A DNA stretch of 6,555 bases. It comes from Chloroflexales bacterium. Its GTDB lineage: Bacteria; Chloroflexota; Chloroflexia; Chloroflexales; Chloroflexaceae. Position 1 is the first letter of the stretch. Each line of letters begins with the position of its first letter. The notes under the pieces are model-generated. The model had not been told where the DNA came from and made no database searches. It worked only from the letters and a program-made list of their open reading frames with translations. Shown here piece by piece: positions 1 to 4,853 of this stretch. Position numbers and translations under genes: made by a program. Location of the stretch: positions 1 to 6,555 of the forward strand of contig JAAXUL010000456.1 in assembly GCA_013336035.1 (NCBI GenBank), given 5' to 3'.

Positions 1-266
1 GGGTGATGGTGTATGGGATTGCACCAGCCCTGGCCGCCGCTCTTGTGCTGCCCTCCACGCCCGCGCCCTAAAGCTCGTTGCGCAACCCGTGGGTAGTTGG
101 GGCCAAATTTAGGTGACACGCTGCACGTGGCGCTGCGCAGGAGCTTTGATCTGTCAAAACTGGCTTCGCCGAGATAACAAGAGCCTCTGGTGGTAGGCGA
201 CGAGCCAAAAAACCAAACTGTTTGTGATGATCATCACGGAATGTTGCCCCTGGTGTCACGAATCCT
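1..266. other. Gene-free left edge
   Basis: No convincing gene is seen here on either strand. A short open frame runs in from the left edge and stops at 69-71, but it is only about 22 codons and cannot be identified. Bases 99-118 resemble an insertion-sequence end (ending AGGTGACA), but no matching partner end was found in the window. The region probably includes sequence lying left of the break point of the transposase remnant that follows. Confidence 0.4.
224..237. repeat. Perfect 14-bp palindrome
   Basis: GTGATGATCATCAC is a perfect dyad with no spacer, lying about 45 bases before the region with transposase similarity. It could be a binding site for a dimeric DNA-binding protein or simply chance. 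No second copy was noticed in this window. Confidence 0.35.
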
Positions 267-533
267 GTGCCAGGGCCTAGCGTGTTCGGAGCTTACTTCC
301 GGTCGATGCGTGCGCGTAAGGGGCCGCAGCAAGCGATTGTGGCAACCGCGCACAAAATTGCCCGCACCGTCTACCACCTCTTGAAGTACGGGGAAGCTTT
401 TGTGGGAGAGCAGGCCGAGGCCTATGAGCAGAAGCGTCGTGAGCGGGATGTGCACCGCTTGGCCCGCCACGCGGAGAAGCTCGGCTACACCCTCACCCAG
501 TTCGCCCCACCGCCCGCCGTGGCTGCCGATTAA
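267..533 (+). pseudogene. IS110-family transposase, C-terminal remnant
   Basis: The 88-residue frame, starting with GTG, matches only the last part of IS110/IS116/IS902-type transposases. Its signature begins near residue 7 (FGAYFRSMRARKG), continues through AIVATAHKIARTVYHLLKYG (about residues 23-42), and ends with a basic helix and the typical KLGYTLT tail near residues 71-77. Intact family members are roughly 300-450 residues, with an N-terminal RuvC-like DEDD domain that is absent here. The frame is closed by a stop at 228-230, and the residues just before the similarity do not look like transposase. I read it as a truncated, inactive element and not a small gene. The assigned start is only the first in-frame start codon; the similarity really begins near base 285. 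The family call comes from remembered sequence patterns, not a search. Confidence 0.65.
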
Positions 534-538
534 CGGCC

Positions 539-1576
539 CTACCGGGCAGGTTTCTCGGTACCTTCGCGTAAAGTACCACCCTTACCTTGCTTGTCATCGG
601 TGCTCTCAGTTGTCACCTCATTAACCATACTTGCACTCGCAGGTGGCGGAAAGCCATCCGTCGCAGGTGGCGGAAAGCCTTTGGGCCAACGAGTATGTGC
701 ATCATGTCTCACCCCAAGCAGGTAGGCTCGTCTCAGATAGGGTCCTCGCAGGTCAACCCCTGTCAGCTCAGCCCATCGCAGGTAGATTTGTCGCAAGTAG
801 GGTTCTCGCAGGTCAGCCCCGCGCAGGTCAGCCCCGCGCAGGTTGGCTCCGCGCACGTTGGCTCCGCGCAGGTCGGCCCCTATCAGGACAGCCATTCGCA
901 GGTCGGCCCCTACCAGGTCGGCCTCGCGCACATTGGCTCCCCGCAGGTCGGCCCAAGTCAGGTCGGCCCCTTGCAGATCTGCCCCTTGTAGGTCGGCCCT
1001 TCGCAGGTTGGCCCATTGCAGGTCGGCCCCTTGCAGATCAGCCCCTTGCAGATCAGCCCCTTGTAGGTCGGCCTTTCGTAGTGTCGCCTTTTGCAGGTCG
1101 GTACTAGAAAGTTTTATATTTTCACTCAATGCCCCACGAAGTAATGGCAATTTAGCATCTCGTAGAAATCGAAGAAGGGTATTACGACGCTGAACGTCAG
1201 CTAACCGCGATAATGTTGCAACTGTTCTTGCACGTGCAAGAATAAATACTTCGGCATCGTCTTTCTCTACATGTTCACGTAGCCCCTTTTCCAATATTAA
1301 CTCTGTCATACTACCAAAATAGGTCTGAAGTAACCCTTCTTCATCACGGTCCCGAGCAATATGTCGGTCGTTATCGCGCTCTCGCGCAGTAAAAAACGTA
1401 GCCGCTAAGGCAAGCGCAAGGGGCACAATCAATAAGTCAGCCAGATCCCAAGCAGTGTGCTCACCAAGACCTGTCCATTGTGGGAAGGCTGGCACGGAAA
1501 TAAGCCATTGGACGAGTCCTGTAACAAGAACCAGTACAGCAATAATGGACAGTGCAATAACGAGATTACGCCGCAT
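539..1576 (-). CDS. Membrane-anchored pentapeptide-repeat protein
   Basis: A 345-residue protein. Residues 5-27 and 43-62 are hydrophobic and probably form two membrane segments. A charged stretch follows (TARERDNDRHIARDRDEEG, 63-81), then a helical region with LLQTYFGSMTELILEKGLRE (82-101) and ARARTVATLSRLADVQRRN (114-132). This linker is typical of a bacterial class of membrane pentapeptide proteins. Residues about 156-288 are A(D/N)LXX repeats that should fold as a right-handed quadrilateral beta-helix. The family motif RWPKGFPPP (296-304) closes the domain, and a hydrophilic tail of about 40 residues follows. The biochemical role of this class is unknown. The ATG is preceded by a strong AGGAGG/GGAGGGGG (1584-1592) 7-10 bases upstream. 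A weak promoter candidate is TAGAAT (complement of 1636-1641). Its stop is five bases from the end of the convergent transposase remnant. The N-terminal coding part is visibly less GC-rich than the genes on the right, suggesting separate acquisition. Confidence 0.9.
   Translation of the reverse strand: MRRNLVIALSIIAVLVLVTGLVQWLISVPAFPQWTGLGEHTAWDLADLLIVPLALALAATFFTARERDNDRHIARDRDEEGLLQTYFGSMTELILEKGLREHVEKDDAEVFILARARTVATLSRLADVQRRNTLLRFLRDAKLPLLRGALSENIKLSSTDLQKATLRKADLQGADLQGADLQGADLQWANLRRADLQGADLQGADLTWADLRGANVREADLVGADLRMAVLIGADLRGANVRGANLRGADLRGADLREPYLRQIYLRWAELTGVDLRGPYLRRAYLLGVRHDAHTRWPKGFPPPATDGFPPPASASMVNEVTTESTDDKQGKGGTLREGTEKPAR
637..684 (-). repeat. 24-bp tandem duplication near pentapeptide gene 3' end
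   Basis: Two adjacent 24-base units start with the same 19 bases (637-655 and 661-679) and differ only in their last five. In the protein this gives GFPPPATD followed by GFPPPASA, so the family motif WPKGFPPP is followed by a second GFPPP eight residues later. The copies are almost identical, which points to a recent slippage or unequal-recombination event that keeps the reading frame. Confidence 0.8.
713..1111 (-). repeat. 15-bp degenerate coding array (pentapeptide repeats)
   Basis: This is the DNA behind the beta-helix of the pentapeptide protein: about 26 consecutive 15-base units, most conspicuous at 790-1080 as variants of GCAGGTCGGCCCC on the plus strand. Several neighbouring units are identical (for example those encoding DLQGADLQGADLQGA), so the array can expand or contract in steps of five residues. 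The repetition also makes long but meaningless open frames in the opposite orientation. Confidence 0.85.
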
Positions 1577-1754
1577 AACATTACCCCCTCCTGCTTCTTT
1601 AGCAAACTCACAGGAGTTATGAAGAGTGGACCGTCATTCTACCATGTGGCTAGCGTGTGGTGAGAGGAATTGACGGTAATAGCGCACGATGACTACTGCT
1701 CAGCCGTTGGACGAATTCAGCAAGTGCTACAGATAGTAGGAAGCTGTCACTCTG

Positions 1755-1769
1755 ATTTCGCGCGAAATT
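1755..1769. repeat. CGCGCG-centred palindrome, copy 1
   Basis: ATTTCGCGCGAAATT: bases 1755-1768 form a perfect 14-bp dyad, and all 15 bases are repeated exactly at 2008-2022. Flanking bases differ between copies. It could be an operator, a dispersed short palindrome of the host genome, or part of a lost element; the sequence alone does not decide. Confidence 0.6.
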
Positions 1770-2006
1770 CCCGGGGTAGCAAATCTTGAGGGCGCCAAGG
1801 GTGGTTGCCTGAAGGCGGCACAGGCTTCATCAACGACCTACTCACGGGCTACGAAGGGGTCGCACGGCATTTGATACCCGTGCTTGGTTGAAATCGGACA
1901 AGCATGAGCTTGTTTCTATCCGACATCGGTTATGCCAGTAGGGTAGCGGAAGCTCTATGGGCGCATAATGCCGATCTAATCCGGGGCATAGCGTTTGATC
2001 CCCCCG

Positions 2007-2022
2007 AATTTCGCGCGAAATT
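2007..2022. repeat. CGCGCG-centred palindrome, copy 2
   Basis: AATTTCGCGCGAAATT is a perfect 16-bp dyad that shares 15 bases with copy 1, with dyad centres 253 bases apart. It lies about 210 bases beyond the protease stop codon, outside any gene I accept. Confidence 0.6.
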
Positions 2023-2123
2023 TGAGTGTCAGACCTCTCCTATGCTCGGGGCACTGGCACCAACAGAGCGGTGGAGTCACCCGCAAACAATTGTGGGATG
2101 GTATAGAGGCTCGAATACCCACA

Positions 2124-2169
2124 GGGATTGCCAGGCAGAGCATGGTAGGGCGCCCTGCCTGGCAATCCC
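2124..2169 (-). terminator. Hairpin downstream of protease gene, probable terminator
   Basis: The arms GGGATTGCCAGGCAG (2124-2138) and CTGCCTGGCAATCCC (2155-2169) pair perfectly over 15 bp around a 16-base loop. It starts about 60 bases after the protease stop codon, a usual place for a transcript end or an RNA-stabilising hairpin. In the minus-strand direction there is no clear U-tract after the stem, so intrinsic termination is uncertain. On the plus strand a CTTTT follows eight bases after the right arm, but no accepted plus-strand gene reads into it. Confidence 0.45.
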
Positions 2170-2229
2170 CTCGCCTTTTACTCACGGATTGAAGGCCGCA
2201 AGCGGGGCTTGCGAGCGGTGTGATGGCTA

Positions 2230-3558
2230 TCAGGGCGCGCGGCGGGCGCGGATCTCGAAGGCGCCCGTAGTCTGCTTGTAGCCATAGACGCACACCCGGT
2301 AGCTGCCCGCGCCAAGCTCTTTACTCACCCGCGCATTGCGATTGACGGGGTGGATCTTGCTGATATCGTCATGCTCAGCAATCGATTCGCCACGCCCCTC
2401 GGCGAAGAGCTTCATCACGGTGTCAGTAGTGCCGCGCGTCTCGATGACATAGGATCCTGCCTCGGCCACGGCGAGCGCAAACTCCTGCACCTCGTTCGCC
2501 TGCCCGATCGCCGCGGCCAGCCACTCTCCGCCCGCCACCAGGCTCCGACCCACCACACTCCCCGCCTCGCCGCCGTCCGTGACACCATTGCTCGGATAGA
2601 CCTCGCTGATGAAACGCCGGTCGGTCTCCGAGAGCGCGCTGTTCCAGCCGACCTCGTAGTCGCCGATGGTCAGCTCGTTTGGCACCGGGTAGAGCATCAC
2701 CGAGGCCCGATCGAACTCACTGTAGCGCAGGAGGTTGTGGTCGTAGGTCTGGAAGATGTTGCGGTCCACCATCTCGCGCGACCACAAGTTGGGGGCGCCG
2801 GCATAGGCCGCGTACACCGCCTCGCGGTCCCAGGGGATGCTGCCGCTCGGGCTCTGGTGCTCGTGGATGCAGCCGAGAGCGTGGCCGAACTCGTGGATCA
2901 CCACGCGGGCTATCTGGTCGTCGCTGGTCCACTCGTTGACCCAGCCGAGCTGCATGGTCGGCTCGCTTTTGCTCACCGAAAGCGCATCAGTGCCGATATA
3001 CGACCACGAACCTCCCGGCCTGAGCGTGATACGGATCTCGGCGTCGGCACTTGGGGCGTAGAACTCGAAGCGCAGGTTGGCATGCCTGGTCCACTCCTCG
3101 GCGTAGCTCTGGACCTTCGCGTGGGCCGTAGGAGTGCCGTCGAGTAAGGCGACGCGCAGCGTACGGCCAGGCTGCCAGAGCTTGCCGGTCAGCAGGGCCA
3201 TGAAGATCGGCAGGCTCATACCGACCGACTCCGGCCCGAGCTGGTCGAGGGCGGGCAACCCGGCCGTATCGAGCTGCTTGCGCACGGCCTCGCGCACCTC
3301 CGGGCTGGCGGCTGCTGCTATCAGCGCTCCCTGCGGCGCGGCGGACGCGCTGGCCTGCTGGAGTGCAGAGCTTTGCTGAAGGCTGCCCAGGGCCTGCCGG
3401 GCGCGACGCAGGCGAGCCTCAGGCAGAGCTTGCACCGCAGCCGTGTCGGCGACCTGGTTCGCCGGGTTCTCAGCGATCGCCCGCGCAACATAGGCCATGT
3501 CGCGCAGCTGCGCCTCGGGGAGCAGGCGGTCGATACAGTGTTTGTATATGGTACCCAT
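2230..3558 (-). CDS. Astacin-like (M12-type) zinc metalloprotease with PPC domain
   Basis: A predicted zinc endopeptidase of 442 residues. Numbering starts at the fourth codon of the longest frame, because only that ATG has a properly spaced ribosome binding site. Residues 1-120 are mainly helical and charged, with no signal peptide, and may act as a prodomain or adaptor. The catalytic domain begins near GKLWQPGRTLRVALLDG (125-141). It carries the metzincin motif HEFGHALGCIHE (222-233): zinc ligands H222, H226 and H232, catalytic E223. IPWD (241-244) and the Met-turn SVMLY (286-290, M288) follow, and the domain ends at YP near 322. Residues about 342-437 fit a bacterial pre-peptidase C-terminal (PPC) beta-sandwich (DTVMKLF, later GAGSYRVCVYGY). 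It is third in a minus-strand gene series, 75 bases after the preceding stop, with a strong hairpin between. The substrate is unknown. The catalytic set looks complete, so I expect an active enzyme. Confidence 0.9.
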   Translation of the reverse strand: MGTIYKHCIDRLLPEAQLRDMAYVARAIAENPANQVADTAAVQALPEARLRRARQALGSLQQSSALQQASASAAPQGALIAAAASPEVREAVRKQLDTAGLPALDQLGPESVGMSLPIFMALLTGKLWQPGRTLRVALLDGTPTAHAKVQSYAEEWTRHANLRFEFYAPSADAEIRITLRPGGSWSYIGTDALSVSKSEPTMQLGWVNEWTSDDQIARVVIHEFGHALGCIHEHQSPSGSIPWDREAVYAAYAGAPNLWSREMVDRNIFQTYDHNLLRYSEFDRASVMLYPVPNELTIGDYEVGWNSALSETDRRFISEVYPSNGVTDGGEAGSVVGRSLVAGGEWLAAAIGQANEVQEFALAVAEAGSYVIETRGTTDTVMKLFAEGRGESIAEHDDISKIHPVNRNARVSKELGAGSYRVCVYGYKQTTGAFEIRARRAP

Positions 3559-3567
3559 GGTAGTCAT

Positions 3568-3572
3568 CCTTT
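3568..3572 (-). promoter_or_regulatory. Ribosome binding site that sets the protease start
   Basis: AAAGG on the minus strand touches the first possible ATG (3565-3567) directly, which leaves no spacing for initiation there. It sits nine bases before the next in-frame ATG (3556-3558), a normal distance. The second ATG is therefore the more likely start, making the protein three residues shorter than the longest frame. Confidence 0.6.
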
Positions 3573-3585
3573 CGTGAGCGATTGG

Positions 3586-3613
3586 GCCGGGGCGGCTGAA
3601 GGGCCGCCCCGGC
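3586..3613 (-). terminator. Intercistronic GC-rich hairpin
   Basis: GCCGGGGCGGC (3586-3596) and GCCGCCCCGGC (3603-3613) form a perfect 11-bp stem with a six-base loop. It lies between the stop of the 254-residue gene and the protease ribosome binding site. No U-tract follows, so complete termination is doubtful. It could lower or buffer expression of the protease, or stabilise the upstream mRNA after processing. Confidence 0.5.
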
Positions 3614-3633
3614 TCGTTGAAGCTCGGTCACTC

Positions 3634-4398
3634 CTAACCGTTGCCGGGCTTCAATACGATATTCACCTGGGGAGGGTTGCCTCCAGTGAAGTCGGCGTCG
3701 GCAAAATAGCCGGCGTCGATCGCCTCCTTCAGCAGCCAGGCGAGGATGGCGAACATTACTGTCCCGGCGAGGATAGCGATAATACTCACCGTGATCATGC
3801 CGCCGCTAGGATCGGCGGCGCTCCCCTCAGGTGTGGGTGCAGCCAGGCGGATGGGGCCGCCCGGGTCGTCCGCGAGGCGCGGAATGGTGGGGGCTCCACC
3901 GCTATCGTGGACGACTGCGCCATCCACCTCGTCGCCGTCATCGAACACACGGGCCAGGCTTGAGCGCGAGCGCAGGTTAGGGTTAGCTCCGGGGAGCAGG
4001 CTGAGCTGGCGCCAGAGCTCGCGCGCGTCCGGGCCAGAGACGGTGATATCGAGTGGGAGCCCCTGCTTGATCACATCGCGCGCGCGCTCAAACCAGGCAT
4101 TGCTGCCGAAGGCGATCTTCACCGCCTTGATGTCGCCAGCGTAGCCTCGCAGATGGTAGCGGGCCCGCTCCAGCGGCAGATGGTACCAGTCGACCTCGAT
4201 TGTGACGACTCCATCCGCCTCCTTCACGCTCTTCACACTGCAGCCGCCCTCGAGCTTCATCAGATCGTAGCGGGCGAACTTCTGCCCGGCGAGCAGCACG
4301 ATCGTATGCGTGTCGGTGTCGGAGCCGGGCTCGGGCAGCCAGTCGCCATCGGCGTCTTGGTGCGATTTGATGCGTGAGTAGATCCGTGTCTCAGCCAT
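3634..4398 (-). CDS. Unrecognised protein with one C-terminal membrane segment
   Basis: I do not recognise the family of this 254-residue protein. It has no N-terminal signal. Residues 1-135 look like a folded soluble domain with alternating beta and helical stretches (TIVLLAG near 32-38, VVTIEVDWY near 64-72, IKAVKIAFG near 90-98, ELWRQLSLL near 127-135). Residues about 140-200 are low-complexity, rich in D, G, P and S, and probably a flexible linker. Residues 201-223 are a strong membrane segment (starting MITVSIIAILAG), followed by a short tail of about 30 residues ending NIVLKPGNG. That arrangement suggests a domain facing the cytoplasm, held to the membrane from its C-terminal side. An AAGGAG ribosome binding site (4406-4411) lies seven bases before the ATG. 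It sits between a small gene and a metalloprotease gene on the same strand, so co-expression is likely; a role with the protease is only inference. Confidence 0.8.
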   Translation of the reverse strand: MAETRIYSRIKSHQDADGDWLPEPGSDTDTHTIVLLAGQKFARYDLMKLEGGCSVKSVKEADGVVTIEVDWYHLPLERARYHLRGYAGDIKAVKIAFGSNAWFERARDVIKQGLPLDITVSGPDARELWRQLSLLPGANPNLRSRSSLARVFDDGDEVDGAVVHDSGGAPTIPRLADDPGGPIRLAAPTPEGSAADPSGGMITVSIIAILAGTVMFAILAWLLKEAIDAGYFADADFTGGNPPQVNIVLKPGNG

Positions 4399-4454
4399 TG
4401 TCGTGCTCCTTGATCGATAGAACCGTGATAGCTGCGCTGGCTGGAGGGCAGTGC

Positions 4455-4676
4455 TTAGACTGCCGCCTCCTCGTCCGCGGGCCCCTCAAGGGTGCTTGCG
4501 GCGATCTGTCGCTCCAGGAAAGCCAGCAGCTCCTGGGACGACCCAAACCCGTACTTCCGGCCGCTCGCGATCGCTTCGAGGCTGAGCCGCCACACCGGGC
4601 GCGCTGTGGGGGCGAGCCCACGCTCCTCCCAGATGCGTAACAGATAGACCTGATAGTGTGGCGGCGTTCTCAGCAT
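4455..4676 (-). CDS. Small hypothetical protein, 73 residues
   Basis: A 73-residue protein without membrane segments or cysteines. The core has the pattern YLLRIWEERG (11-20), VWRLSLEAIASGRKYGF (28-44) and a helix SQELLAFLERQIAA (47-60), followed by an acidic tail. From memory, this pattern (Y-LLR-W-ER, W-R-SLE, GF-S-EL-AFL) recurs in small proteins of unknown function in Chloroflexota, sometimes near BTAD or STAND regulators; I cannot check this here. The start is ATG at 4676 with AGAGG five bases upstream. A longer frame continues upstream to 5435, but it lies opposite the regulator gene and reads as nonsense, so I reject that extension. It would be the first gene of the minus-strand series, with a 56-base gap to the next gene. 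Confidence 0.7.
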   Translation of the reverse strand: MLRTPPHYQVYLLRIWEERGLAPTARPVWRLSLEAIASGRKYGFGSSQELLAFLERQIAASTLEGPADEEAAV

Positions 4677-4685
4677 GGTGGCCTC

Positions 4686-4715
4686 TGGACAGCTCAGCGT
4701 CGGCCGGTCTATAAT
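4686..4715 (+). promoter_or_regulatory. Sigma70-type promoter for the regulator gene
   Basis: TGGACA (4686-4691) and TATAAT (4710-4715) are separated by 18 bases: five of six and six of six consensus positions for a housekeeping promoter. The surroundings are GC-rich, which makes the TATAAT stand out. Transcription would start near 4722 and give a leader of about 130 bases before the TTG start at 4854. The promoter lies only ten bases upstream of the divergent small gene's ATG, so a protein bound here could affect both directions. I see no comparably good promoter for the minus strand. Confidence 0.6.
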
Positions 4716-4853
4716 CTGAGCATACCGGGCCGCCGTTTTTGGGGCGTCGATCGAGCGCTGATCTGGCGCTGCGTTTGCGTTTCTTTCCCGTGCTGCCGTT
4801 CCCGCGTGATTGCCACGCGCGTCGCCCGGCGACCTGCGTAGGGAGCTGGCGAA

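Larger units (their letters stand above)
1577..2229. other. Long intergenic gap without recognisable gene
   Basis: About 650 bases separate the pentapeptide gene start from the protease stop. A plus-strand frame from 1904 to 2281 (125 codons) exists, but it lacks a convincing ribosome binding site, has no recognisable motif and runs into the protease gene, so I do not call it. The gap includes the leader of the pentapeptide gene on the right of 1576, two copies of a CGCGCG-centred palindrome, a small inverted repeat ACAAGC-ATGA-GCTTGT near 1899-1914, and a strong hairpin at 2124-2169. Composition is less GC-rich than the cluster to the right, in keeping with decayed or accessory DNA. Confidence 0.5.

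Noticed and set aside
3..71. Open frame entering from the left edge and ending at TAA 69-71 (about 22 codons, ending LVLPSTPAP)
   Set aside because: It could be the last residues of a gene to the left, but it is too short to recognise and an open frame of this length is common by chance.
99..118. Possible solitary insertion-sequence end ending in AGGTGACA
   Set aside because: No inverted partner end, target duplication or matching transposase was found in the window, so it stays a resemblance only.
108..119. Similarity of ATTTAGGTGACAC to the phage SP6 promoter
   Set aside because: The match breaks off before the initiation part of the motif and there is no phage context; it is more likely chance or an insertion-sequence end.
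587..1193. Long plus-strand open frames of 116-158 codons and a 62-codon minus-strand frame, opposite or within the pentapeptide gene
   Set aside because: They are by-products of the 15-base periodic repeat, which keeps every frame open; they give monotonous RSAP, QVGP or AGRP strings, and the real repeat frame has the proper motif and ribosome binding site.
1225..1242. Perfect 18-bp palindrome TTCTTGCACGTGCAAGAA
   Set aside because: It lies within the conserved LARAR coding stretch of the pentapeptide gene and is explained by codon choice; no regulatory role is needed.
1904..2281. Plus-strand frame of 125 codons in the gap
   Set aside because: It has no ribosome binding site of note or known motif, runs across the hairpin, and overlaps the protease 3' end on the other strand.
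2350..3147. Plus-strand frame of 265 codons opposite the protease
   Set aside because: It is a shadow of the protease gene, which carries intact zinc-binding and Met-turn motifs on the other strand.
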